Positions 1-8,051 of a DNA stretch of 64,000 bases are shown piece by piece. The DNA comes from Paraburkholderia adhaesiva (GTDB lineage: Bacteria; Pseudomonadota; Gammaproteobacteria; Burkholderiales; Burkholderiaceae): the NCBI RefSeq assembly GCF_021390575.1, contig NZ_JAJEJQ010000001.1:806001-870000 (forward strand), read 5' to 3'. A program made the translations under genes and the position numbers. The stretch's first letter is position 1; each line of letters starts with the position of its first letter. Below the pieces are notes generated by a model, which saw only the letters and a program-made list of their open reading frames with translations, did no database searches and was not told the DNA's origin.

Positions 1-1
1 G

Positions 2-49
2 CCCTTCAAGGAACGCGTGTACGCATCGCGCCAGCCGGCCCACGCCTGA
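2..49 (+). CDS. cysI: C-terminal tail of sulfite reductase (CysI), partial
   Basis: An open frame enters from the left edge and ends at a TGA at 47-49, giving a 15-residue tail that begins PFKERVYASR. Its position directly before DUF934, cysH, cysD and cysN is where the ferredoxin-type sulfite/nitrite reductase hemoprotein sits in Burkholderiaceae. The identification rests on this context and the tail; no catalytic region is in the window. Confidence 0.6.
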   Translation, partial: PFKERVYASRQPAHA

Positions 50-81
50 ACCGAACCGCACGAAAACGAGGATTGAGTTTC

Positions 82-627
82 ATGACGCTGATTATCAAGA
101 ACCGCGCGGTCGTCGAGGACAACTGGACGGTCGTGCGTCCCGCCGAAGACGGCGCGCTGCCTGAAGTCGCCGCGCTGCCCGCCGGCAAGGTCATTGTGCC
201 GCTGGCGCTGTGGCAGTCTTCGCGCGAGGCGCTTGTCGCCGAGAAGTCGCGCGATGAACTCGGCGTGTGGCTCGCGCCCGATAGCGAACCCGCCGACATC
301 GCCGCGGACTTCGACAAGCTCGCGCTGATCGCCGTCGATTTCCCGGTGTTCCGCGATGGCCGCGGCTATTCGACTGCGCGTCTGTTGCGCGAGCGCTTTG
401 GCTACAAGGGCGAGCTGCGCGCGATTGGTGACGTGCTGCGCGACCAGTTGTACTTCTACGAACGCTGCGGCTTCGACGCCTACGCTGTGCGCGCCGACAA
501 GGACATCCACGACGCGCTGAAAGCATTCACGGAATTCACCGTGCAGTACCAGGGCGCGTTCGACGAACCGTCGCCGCTCTTTCGCCGCCGCGCCGCACAG
601 CAGGCACAAACCGGTAGCGCAGCATGA
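82..627 (+). CDS. DUF934 family protein of the sulfate assimilation operon
   Basis: A 181-residue soluble protein starting MTLIIKNRAVVED. DUF934 proteins are small, presumed oxidoreductase-related proteins encoded between cysI and cysH in many proteobacteria; the biochemical role is not established. The ATG at 82 is preferred over an in-frame TTG at 73 because a GAGGA Shine-Dalgarno at 68-72 is correctly spaced only for 82. The C-terminal half contains a motif of this family, with FPVFRDGRGYS and RERFGYKGELRAIGD, near residues 90-120. The stop codon overlaps the cysH start (ATGA), implying translational coupling. Confidence 0.85.
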   Translation: MTLIIKNRAVVEDNWTVVRPAEDGALPEVAALPAGKVIVPLALWQSSREALVAEKSRDELGVWLAPDSEPADIAADFDKLALIAVDFPVFRDGRGYSTARLLRERFGYKGELRAIGDVLRDQLYFYERCGFDAYAVRADKDIHDALKAFTEFTVQYQGAFDEPSPLFRRRAAQQAQTGSAA

Positions 628-1379
628 GCACCGTCGCTGACGAAATCACGCCTGAGCTGCAGACGAAGATCGCGCGGCTCGACGCGCTGCTCGGTTCGAT
701 CGCGGCACGCCACGCGAGCGTGAAGTTCGCGAGCAGTCTCGCCGCCGAGGACATGCTGCTCACGCACGCAATCCTGTCGCGGTCGGTTGCGATCGGCATC
801 TTCTCGCTGAACACCGGACGTCTCCATGCGGAAACGCTCGGCATGTTCGACCGCGTGCGCGAGCGTTATGGCTACGAGATCGAGCAGCTTCACCCGCAGC
901 AGGACGCCGTTGACGAATACGTTGCGCAGCACGGTCTGAATGCGTTCTACGAGAGCGTCGATCTGCGCAAGCGCTGCTGCGAAATTCGCAAGGTCGAGCC
1001 GCTGAACCGCGCGCTCGCCGGTGTGTCGGCCTGGGTGACGGGCCAGCGCCGCGAACAGTCGGTCACGCGCGCGGAACTGCACGAGGAAGAGCGCGACGAC
1101 GCGCGCGGTATCGCCAAGTTCAATCCGCTCACCGACTGGACCGAAGCCGAAGTGTGGGCGTATCTGCGCGCCTTCGACGTGCCGGTGAACCCGCTGCACG
1201 CGCGCGGCTATCCGAGCATCGGCTGCGAACCCTGCACGCGTGCCGTGCGCCCCGGTGAAGACAGCCGCGCGGGCCGTTGGTGGTGGGAGTCGCGCGACAC
1301 GAAGGAATGCGGGCTGCATATCACGGCGTTGTCAGCGATTCCGGTCGTCGAAATGCGGCAATCGGAACGCGAGAGCTAA
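624..1379 (+). CDS. cysH: Adenylyl-sulfate (APS) reductase, CysH family
   Basis: A 251-residue cytoplasmic reductase that converts activated sulfate to sulfite using thioredoxin or glutathione electrons. It carries the four-cysteine signature KRCCEIRK (near residue 115) and GCEPC (near residue 200), which binds a [4Fe-4S] cluster and marks APS reductases rather than enterobacterial PAPS reductases. The catalytic Cys is in ECGLH near the C-terminus. The PP-loop region lies around SSLAAEDML. It overlaps the DUF934 gene by 4 bp and is followed by cysD after 113 bp. No APS kinase gene or domain is present in the operon, which fits direct APS reduction. Confidence 0.95.
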   Translation: MSTVADEITPELQTKIARLDALLGSIAARHASVKFASSLAAEDMLLTHAILSRSVAIGIFSLNTGRLHAETLGMFDRVRERYGYEIEQLHPQQDAVDEYVAQHGLNAFYESVDLRKRCCEIRKVEPLNRALAGVSAWVTGQRREQSVTRAELHEEERDDARGIAKFNPLTDWTEAEVWAYLRAFDVPVNPLHARGYPSIGCEPCTRAVRPGEDSRAGRWWWESRDTKECGLHITALSAIPVVEMRQSERES

Positions 1380-1492
1380 TATCAAGGTCTGGTGCGTGAG
1401 TTTGATCTGCGGATTTGAACCGCAGCATGCGCCAGAGTAGAGCAAGCATTCCGTGCCCCTGATGGCGGCACGGAACAACGAAGGACCTCAAT

Positions 1493-2455
1493 ATGAGCAC
1501 GACGCTCGATTCCACCGTGAACGCTCCACAACAAGTCACCGCGAACCGCATTGACCACCTCGACTGGCTCGAAGCCGAGTCGATCCACATCCTGCGCGAA
1601 CTGGTCGCCGAATGCAGCAAGCCCGCGCTGCTGTTCTCGGGCGGCAAGGATTCCGTGGTCGTGCTCGCGCTCGCCCTGAAGGCATTCGGCCTCGGCGCGA
1701 ACCGCAAGACCTCGCTGCCGTTTCCGCTCGTGCATATCGACACGGGACACAACTACGAAGAAGTGATCGACTTCCGCGACCGCCGCGCTGCCGAAATCGG
1801 CGCGCAGCTCGTGGTCGGCCACGTCGAGGATTCGATCAAGCGCGGCACCGTGCGTCTGCGCCGCGAAACGGATTCGCGCAACGCCGCGCAAGCGGTCACG
1901 CTGCTCGAAACCATCGAGCAACATGGTTACACGGCGATGATCGGCGGCGCGCGTCGCGATGAAGAGAAGGCTCGCGCGAAGGAGCGCATTTTCTCGTTCC
2001 GCGATGAATTCGGCCAATGGGACCCGAAGGCGCAGCGCCCCGAACTGTGGAGCCTCTACAACGCGCGCCTGCATAACGGCGAACACCTGCGCGTGTTCCC
2101 GATCTCGAACTGGACCGAACTCGACGTGTGGCAGTACATCGCGCGCGAAAACCTCGAACTGCCGCCGATCTACTACGCGCATGAGCGCGAGATCGTGCGC
2201 CGCAATGGTCTGCTCGTGCCGGTCACGCCGCTGACCCCAATGAAAGAGGGCGAGACGAGCGAAACGGCGGTCGTGCGTTTCCGCACGGTGGGCGACATCA
2301 GCTGCACGTGCCCGGTGGAAAGCGATGCGGACAACGTCGAGAAGATCATCGCCGAAACCGCCGTGACGGAAATCACCGAGCGCGGCGCGACGCGCATGGA
2401 CGACCAGACGTCCGAAGCCGCGATGGAACAGCGCAAGAAGCAAGGTTATTTCTAA
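1493..2455 (+). CDS. cysD: Sulfate adenylyltransferase subunit 2 (CysD)
   Basis: A 320-residue subunit of the heterodimeric ATP sulfurylase that makes APS from ATP and sulfate with CysN. The PP-loop motif SGGKDSVV lies near residue 50, and the family motif GGARRDEEKARAKER near residue 150. The C-terminus RKKQGYF is typical of CysD. The start ATG has an AAGGACC ribosome site 7 bp upstream. cysN follows after 24 bp. The length matches the family (about 300-320). Confidence 0.97.
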   Translation: MSTTLDSTVNAPQQVTANRIDHLDWLEAESIHILRELVAECSKPALLFSGGKDSVVVLALALKAFGLGANRKTSLPFPLVHIDTGHNYEEVIDFRDRRAAEIGAQLVVGHVEDSIKRGTVRLRRETDSRNAAQAVTLLETIEQHGYTAMIGGARRDEEKARAKERIFSFRDEFGQWDPKAQRPELWSLYNARLHNGEHLRVFPISNWTELDVWQYIARENLELPPIYYAHEREIVRRNGLLVPVTPLTPMKEGETSETAVVRFRTVGDISCTCPVESDADNVEKIIAETAVTEITERGATRMDDQTSEAAMEQRKKQGYF

Positions 2456-2479
2456 GGCACCACGAGGAAAAATTCGATC

Positions 2480-3808
2480 ATGAGCCGCATTGAGCAACCC
2501 GCGTATCAACATGAAGACCTCGGCGTGCTGCGCTTTATCACGGCGGGCAGCGTCGACGATGGCAAGAGCACGCTGATCGGCCGCCTGCTTTACGACAGCA
2601 AGGCCGTGCTCTCGGACCAGCTTTCGGCGCTTTCGCGTGCGAAGAACAAGCGCACCGTGGGCGACGAGATCGACCTTTCGCTCCTGACCGACGGCCTCGA
2701 AGCCGAGCGCGAACAGGGCATCACGATTGACGTGGCGTACCGCTATTTCGCCACGGCGAAGCGTAAGTTCATCATCGCCGACACGCCGGGCCACGAGCAG
2801 TACACGCGCAACATGGTGACGGGCGCCTCGACGGCGCACGCCGCGATCATCCTCGTCGATGCGACGCGCGTCACGGTCGAGGACGGCGTCACGCAACTGC
2901 TGCCACAGACGAAGCGCCATAGCGCGATCGTCAAGTTGCTCGGCCTGCAGCACGTCATCGTCGCGATCAACAAGATGGACCTCGTCGAGTACAGCGAAGC
3001 AGTTTTCGATCAGATCCGCGAAGCGTATGTCGTGCTCGCGCGTCAGCTCGGCCTCGAAAACGTGCGCTTCGTGCCGGTCTCGGCGCTCAAGGGCGACAAC
3101 ATCGTAACGGCGAGCGAGCGCATGCCGTGGTACGCCGGCGAGCCGCTGCTCGACGTGCTCGAATCGCTGCCGGTCGGACAGGCAGCGGGCGAAGCGCTGC
3201 GCTTCCCGGTGCAGTGGGTCGCGCGCCAGGACGGTTCGAGCGCCGACGATTTCCGCGGCTACATGGGCCGCGTCGAGTCAGGCGAGGTGAAGGTCGGCGA
3301 TGCGATCACCGTGCTGCCCGCGGGCCGTCAGGCCAGCGTAGCGGAGATCATCGCGCCGGTGCCGGGCGGTACGGCGCAGGTCGAGCGCGCGTTCGCGGGC
3401 CAGACGGTCACGATCCGGCTTGCGGAAGATGTGGATGTCTCGCGCGGCGACACGTTCGTGCCCGCCACGGATGCGGTGGAGCCGGCGAAGAAGCTCGAAG
3501 CCGACCTCTGCTGGTTCGACGACGAGCCGCTTTCGACGCAGCGCAAGTACCTGCTCAAGCAGACGACGAACACGGTGTTCGCGAAGATCGGCGCGATCAA
3601 GCAGGTGCTCGACGTGCACACGCTTTCGCATGCCACCGACCGCCACAATCTCGCGATGAACGATATCGGCCGCGTCGCGCTCACGCTGCAAAAGCCGCTC
3701 GTGTGCGATCTCTACGATACCCATCCCGGCACGGGTGCGTTCGTCCTGATCGACGAAGCCACGCACCACACGGTGGCGGCGGGCATGATTCGCGCATTCG
3801 CGGCGTGA
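2480..3808 (+). CDS. cysN: Sulfate adenylyltransferase subunit 1, GTPase (CysN)
   Basis: A 442-residue EF-Tu-like GTPase that couples GTP hydrolysis to APS synthesis by CysD. Visible G motifs are GSVDDGKST (G1, near residue 23), DTPGHEQY (G3, near 100) and NKMDLV (G4, near 160), followed by beta-barrel domains. There is no C-terminal APS kinase (CysC) extension, so the protein is CysN alone and agrees with the APS-type CysH upstream. GAGGA at 2464-2468 serves as the ribosome site. It is followed by cobA after 26 bp. Confidence 0.97.
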   Translation: MSRIEQPAYQHEDLGVLRFITAGSVDDGKSTLIGRLLYDSKAVLSDQLSALSRAKNKRTVGDEIDLSLLTDGLEAEREQGITIDVAYRYFATAKRKFIIADTPGHEQYTRNMVTGASTAHAAIILVDATRVTVEDGVTQLLPQTKRHSAIVKLLGLQHVIVAINKMDLVEYSEAVFDQIREAYVVLARQLGLENVRFVPVSALKGDNIVTASERMPWYAGEPLLDVLESLPVGQAAGEALRFPVQWVARQDGSSADDFRGYMGRVESGEVKVGDAITVLPAGRQASVAEIIAPVPGGTAQVERAFAGQTVTIRLAEDVDVSRGDTFVPATDAVEPAKKLEADLCWFDDEPLSTQRKYLLKQTTNTVFAKIGAIKQVLDVHTLSHATDRHNLAMNDIGRVALTLQKPLVCDLYDTHPGTGAFVLIDEATHHTVAAGMIRAFAA

Positions 3809-3834
3809 GTCTGGAAACGCGAGGTACGAAGTCG

Positions 3835-4617
3835 ATGGGCAAATTGGGCAAGGTCTATCTGATCGGCGCGGGACCGGGCGCGGCGGACCTCATCACCGTG
3901 CGCGGCGCGCGGCTCCTCGGCACGGCGGACGTCGTGCTGCACGACGCGCTCGTCGAGCCGGCGATGCTGGAGTACGCGCCGAAGCACGCGAAGTTCGTCG
4001 CGGTGGGCAAGCGCTGCGGGCAGCGCTCGACGGCGCAGCACTTCATCAACAAGCAGCTCGTCGATGCGGCGCGCGAACACGGCGTGGTCGTGCGCCTGAA
4101 GGGCGGCGATCCGATGTTGTTCGGCCGTGCCGACGAAGAGATGCGCGCGCTCGAAGCAGCGGGCATCGAGTACGAGGTCGTGCCCGGCATTACGGCGGCG
4201 CTCGCGAGTGCCGCCGCGCTGCGTCGGCCACTCACGGTGCGCGGTGTGGCGCGCAGCGTCGCGCTCGCGACGCACTCGCGTGCGGCCGATACTGCCGATA
4301 TCCGCGAGCAGGTCAACGCGGATTCACTCGTGTTTTACATGGGCCGCGACAGCGGTCCCGACATCGCGCGCGAGTTGATCGAGGCGGGACGCGCGGGCGC
4401 CACGCCGGTGGCGATCGTCGAGGCGTGCAGCACGCCGCGCGAACGCACGCTCACGCTTACGCTCGCGGCGCTGGCGGCGGGCGAGGCGCAGGACTGGCTC
4501 GACGCGACGCAGCCGAGCCTGTTGATGATCGGCGAGGCGTTTGCGGCGCGCGCCGGGCAGCTCTGCAACGAAGACCTCATGGCCCCGCAGGTGCAAGGCC
4601 AGCGGGCAGCCGCTTAA
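3835..4617 (+). CDS. cobA: Uroporphyrinogen-III C-methyltransferase (CobA/SUMT)
   Basis: A 260-residue SAM-dependent methyltransferase that converts uroporphyrinogen III to precorrin-2, the first step to siroheme, the cofactor of sulfite reductase. Family motifs are VYLIGAGPGAADLITVRG at the N-terminus, VRLKGGDPMLFGR near residue 90 and VVPGITAA near 120. It is a stand-alone SUMT without the CysG dehydrogenase/chelatase half. The frame is open upstream, but ATG 3835 starts the conserved MGKLGKVYLIG sequence. It is the last gene of the sulfur operon, where siroheme supply is needed; a separate CbiX-like chelatase lies at 10.6-11.0 kb. Confidence 0.95.
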   Translation: MGKLGKVYLIGAGPGAADLITVRGARLLGTADVVLHDALVEPAMLEYAPKHAKFVAVGKRCGQRSTAQHFINKQLVDAAREHGVVVRLKGGDPMLFGRADEEMRALEAAGIEYEVVPGITAALASAAALRRPLTVRGVARSVALATHSRAADTADIREQVNADSLVFYMGRDSGPDIARELIEAGRAGATPVAIVEACSTPRERTLTLTLAALAAGEAQDWLDATQPSLLMIGEAFAARAGQLCNEDLMAPQVQGQRAAA

Positions 4618-4623
4618 GAGCAC

Positions 4624-4650
4624 AAGGGGCGCAATTCGCGCCCCTTTGCA
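4624..4650 (+). terminator. Rho-independent terminator after cobA
   Basis: A perfect 9-bp inverted repeat, AAGGGGCGC / GCGCCCCTT, with a 5-base loop spans 4624-4646, starting 7 bp after the cobA stop. The downstream tail is only weakly T-rich (TTGCACTTTC). It closes the cys operon. Confidence 0.75.
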
Positions 4651-5079
4651 CTTTCGTACCGTTTGCGTGCGGTGCGTCGATTCCGTCTCGCGTGCTGCAC
4701 GTCATGCTGCGGCCTATGCATCACGCATTTCACTCCCCACAAGCACTGAGCTTTTGATCGGCTGGCGGCTTCCGCTGGCAGACCAGCTCGACTCCCTTCG
4801 CTTGCGCGAGACACGCGCGACAGCGCTGTCCCACAACTTGTTGCCGCGCGATATCCCGGCGTCTGGCAACCCCTCCCGGGACTGAGTCCGGCGAATCCTG
4901 CTGGCCACACGGGCCAATTTGCGCCGCGAATTACCTTCACCGAGCCCTTTTTTATTGGCCGACATTCAGGGATTCTGAGTGATGTGTAGGGGTCGCACCC
5001 TAGGCATGTAAGCGCCGTATTACAATGTCGGCAAAATAATCAATGTCCGGCACGCCGGCATACAGACCAGAATTTTTCG
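4651..5079. other. Intergenic region with candidate promoter for the 5.1-10.5 kb cassette
   Basis: About 430 bp separate the cys terminator from the glycosyltransferase gene. I see no convincing coding frame, tRNA or repeat. Near the right end TACAAT at 5021-5026 could be a -10 element about 55 bp before the start codon, without a convincing -35. The last 60 bp are AT-richer than the rest. Confidence 0.4.
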
Positions 5080-6606
5080 ATGTCGACCCAGCTTTCGAAT
5101 CTTACGTCGCTAGCCACGGCTTCCGACGAACGTGCCGTCGCACACAACGCTTCACTCCGCTGGTTGTTGCCGCTCCACGCGATGGTCTGGACGCTGGCCG
5201 CCTGGCTCGCACGCGGCAATCTCGACATCCAGGGCGACATGGTCGAGACGTATGTATGGGGCCTCGAATGGCAGGCCGGTTACGCGAAGCACCCGCCGCT
5301 TTCGTCGTGGGTTGCAGCGGCCTGGTTCAGCGTGTTTCCGCATACCGATCTCGCCTATTTCGCGCTGTCGGCGGTGAACGTGCTGGTCGGCCTCACGGGA
5401 ATCGTCGCGCTCGCCGCGTGCTTCGTGCCGCGTCGGCTCGCGATCGTCGCCGGGCTTGCGATGGCTGTCTCGCCGCTCTACTCGAATCTCGCGATCAAAT
5501 TCAATCCGAATGCGATCCTGCTGTCGGTCTGGCCGTGGACCGCGTACTTTTTCGTCCGCTATGTGCAGCCGGGCAGCCGTCTCGCGCGCAGCGGCGCGGC
5601 GCTCGGTCTCGGGGTGTGCGCGGCGCTTGCGGTGCTCGGCAAGTACTTCTCGATCGTCCTGCTGCTCGGGCTGTTGCTCGCGTTGCTCGTACGTCCCGCA
5701 TGGCGTGCGCGCCTCATCAGCGTCGATTCGCTGATCGCGGTGGCGGCGGGTGTCGCGGTGCTGACGCCGCACGTGCGCTGGATGATGCTCAATCATTTCC
5801 CGACGCTGGAATACGCCGCGCAGCGCACCGGAGGCACGCTCTTCGCCGCAGTGGGGCGGTTCGGCATTTATACGCTCGCGCAGATTGGATATCTCGCGCT
5901 GAGTTTCGTTTTCGTGCTGCTGATGGTGCGCAAGTCGGGCGCTGCGCGGCGCATGGCGCTGAGCGTTGTTCGTCCCTCGCTGCATCCGGATCTCTGGTGG
6001 CTCGCGCTCGGGCCATTATTCGCGGTGGGTGTGCTGTCGGTGATCGGCAAGACGCAGATGGCCTCGGTCTGGGGCATGGCACAGTGGTTCGCCATCGTGC
6101 CGCTCTGGCTCGCCGTGCTCGAGCAGGGCCGCTTCGAGATCGCACCGCAGCGGGCCGTGCGCGTCATGGTGGTGTACTGGGCGCTGGTGCTCGCTGTGTC
6201 GGCCGTGGTGGGCTACACAGGCGCGCGGCGCAATACCGACGACGCGGCCGAGCCGCGCGCGGAACTCGCAACGGCCGCGCAGACGGTGTGGCGCGAACGC
6301 ACGAGGCAGCCGCTATCGATCGTGGCGGGTTCGACGCACGAGGCCGGTTCGGTGATTTTCTATGACGGTGGCCGCGCCCGTTTCTGGGACCTCGACTGGC
6401 CGGCGTTGACGCCCTGGTTCACCCCCGCCGAGTTCGCGCGCCGTGGCGCGCTGTTTGTGTGCCGTGGCGACGACGCCAACTGCATCGCGACGGCATCGGC
6501 GCTAAGCCATGCTGCGCCGGTCGCGCTCAAGGTCAGCAAGAACGCATGGGGACGGGAGTTGCCTGCGCGCGCCTACCAACTGTTCGTGCTCGCGCCGCAG
6601 TCATGA
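5080..6606 (+). CDS. GT-C (family 39/ArnT-like) integral membrane glycosyltransferase
   Basis: A 508-residue polytopic membrane protein with about ten hydrophobic segments between residues 25 and 420 and a soluble C-terminal domain. The first periplasmic loop carries GDMVETYVWG and KHPPLSSW, matching the acidic and H-P-P-L motifs of GT39/PMT_2 enzymes that use polyprenyl-phosphate sugars as donors. It is first in a five-gene cassette whose other members resemble the decaprenylphosphoryl-arabinose pathway, so I infer it transfers that sugar to a periplasmic acceptor; the acceptor is unknown. The stop codon overlaps the next start (ATGA). Confidence 0.8.
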   Translation: MSTQLSNLTSLATASDERAVAHNASLRWLLPLHAMVWTLAAWLARGNLDIQGDMVETYVWGLEWQAGYAKHPPLSSWVAAAWFSVFPHTDLAYFALSAVNVLVGLTGIVALAACFVPRRLAIVAGLAMAVSPLYSNLAIKFNPNAILLSVWPWTAYFFVRYVQPGSRLARSGAALGLGVCAALAVLGKYFSIVLLLGLLLALLVRPAWRARLISVDSLIAVAAGVAVLTPHVRWMMLNHFPTLEYAAQRTGGTLFAAVGRFGIYTLAQIGYLALSFVFVLLMVRKSGAARRMALSVVRPSLHPDLWWLALGPLFAVGVLSVIGKTQMASVWGMAQWFAIVPLWLAVLEQGRFEIAPQRAVRVMVVYWALVLAVSAVVGYTGARRNTDDAAEPRAELATAAQTVWRERTRQPLSIVAGSTHEAGSVIFYDGGRARFWDLDWPALTPWFTPAEFARRGALFVCRGDDANCIATASALSHAAPVALKVSKNAWGRELPARAYQLFVLAPQS

Positions 6607-8051
6607 GCCACGTGCCGATGACGCCGTATCGCAGTCGGCCGCTCGTCGTCGATCTTGACGGCACGCTGTTGCGCTCCGACGTCCTGATCGAGTGTGTGTG
6701 GGCCTTTCTAAAGTCCTCGCCGCTGCGGTGCTGGCAACTGCTGGTCTGGCTGCTGCGTGGCGGCAAGGCGGGCCTGAAGGCGCGGCTCGCGGCTGCCACG
6801 GATCTCGATGTCACGGGGTTGCCGTATGACGCGTCGTTGCTCGCTCAACTGGCGGCGGAGCGTGCGGCCGGTCGCGCGCTCGTGCTTGCGACTGCCACGC
6901 ACCAGCGTTATGCGCAGGCCATCGCGGACCACCTGGGCTGTTTCGACGAGGTCCATGCGACCGAGGGCGCGGTCAACCTGTCGGCGCGCCGCAAGCGCGA
7001 TCGTTTGATTGCCGTCTTCGGCGAGCGTGGGTTCGACTACGCGGGCAACTCGCACGACGACGTGCCGGTCTGGGCCAGCGCGGCGCGAGCGTGGGTTGTG
7101 AACCCCGAGCGCGGCGTTGAGCGCGCGGCGCTCGCGCAGGGCAATGTCGATCGTGTGATCGAGAACCGGCCGGCGCGCCTGAAAGTGCTCGGCAGGGCGT
7201 TGCGCCTGCACCAGTGGCTCAAAAACCTGCTGATTTTCGTGCCGGTACTCACCGCGCACCAGTTCGGGCAGCTGGCGACGATGCGCGCTGCAGGGCTCGC
7301 GTTTGTCGCATTCGGGTTCTGCGCCTCGAGCGTGTATCTGCTCAACGATCTGATCGATCTCGAGGACGACCGCCACCATCCGACCAAGCGCAACCGGCCG
7401 CTCGCGTCCGGTGCGTTGCCGCTGCGCTGGGGCGTTGCGTTGTGCCCGGTATTGCTTGCGGGTGCCGTGCTGCTCGAGTTCTACTGCCTGCCGCTGCGCT
7501 TCGCGTTCACGTTGTTCGCCTACTACGCGCTCACGCTTGCGTACTCGCTCTACCTGAAGCGTCTGGTGATGGTCGACGTGGTGGTGCTTGCGGCGCTCTA
7601 CACCGCGCGCATCGTGGCCGGTGCGGCCGCGATCGGGGCGCATTTGAGCTTCTGGCTGCTCGCATTCTCGATGTTCGTGTTCCTGAGTCTCGCGCTGGTC
7701 AAGCGCTATGCGGAACTACAAGCCCTGCAGGACCGAGGGCTCGCGAAGACACGCGGGCGCGGCTATCAGGCCGACGACCTGTCGCTGATTGCATCGCTCG
7801 GGTCCGCGTCCGGCTATCTTGCGGTGCTGGTCCTCGCGCTCTATATCCAGGACCGCAATACCGCGCTGCTTTATCGTCATCCGCCGATGATCTGGCCGGT
7901 GTGCGCGATCCTGTTGTACTGGGTCAGCCGGATCTGGCTGATCACGCATCGCGGACAGATGCACGACGATCCGGTGCTGTTCGCCGCGAAAGACCGTGCG
8001 AGCTGGCTCGTCATCGCGCTTTGCGCGGCATGTTTCTGGATGGCGATCTAG
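6603..8051 (+). CDS. HAD phosphatase-UbiA prenyltransferase fusion (decaprenyl-phosphate phosphoribosyltransferase-like)
   Basis: A 482-residue two-domain protein. Residues 10-185 form a HAD-type phosphatase with DLDGT (Asp17, Asp19), a lysine region ARRKRDR and GNSHDD at 148-153. Residues 195-482 are a polytopic UbiA prenyltransferase with NDLIDLEDD at 248-256 and TKRNRPLASG at 261-270. The latter pair typifies the Rv3806c/NoeC branch, which puts phosphoribosyl groups from PRPP on polyprenyl phosphate. The HAD domain could remove the 5-phosphate afterwards, a step assigned to a separate protein in mycobacteria; this is inference. ATG 6603 overlaps the previous stop (ATGA). Confidence 0.85.
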   Translation: MSHVPMTPYRSRPLVVDLDGTLLRSDVLIECVWAFLKSSPLRCWQLLVWLLRGGKAGLKARLAAATDLDVTGLPYDASLLAQLAAERAAGRALVLATATHQRYAQAIADHLGCFDEVHATEGAVNLSARRKRDRLIAVFGERGFDYAGNSHDDVPVWASAARAWVVNPERGVERAALAQGNVDRVIENRPARLKVLGRALRLHQWLKNLLIFVPVLTAHQFGQLATMRAAGLAFVAFGFCASSVYLLNDLIDLEDDRHHPTKRNRPLASGALPLRWGVALCPVLLAGAVLLEFYCLPLRFAFTLFAYYALTLAYSLYLKRLVMVDVVVLAALYTARIVAGAAAIGAHLSFWLLAFSMFVFLSLALVKRYAELQALQDRGLAKTRGRGYQADDLSLIASLGSASGYLAVLVLALYIQDRNTALLYRHPPMIWPVCAILLYWVSRIWLITHRGQMHDDPVLFAAKDRASWLVIALCAACFWMAI

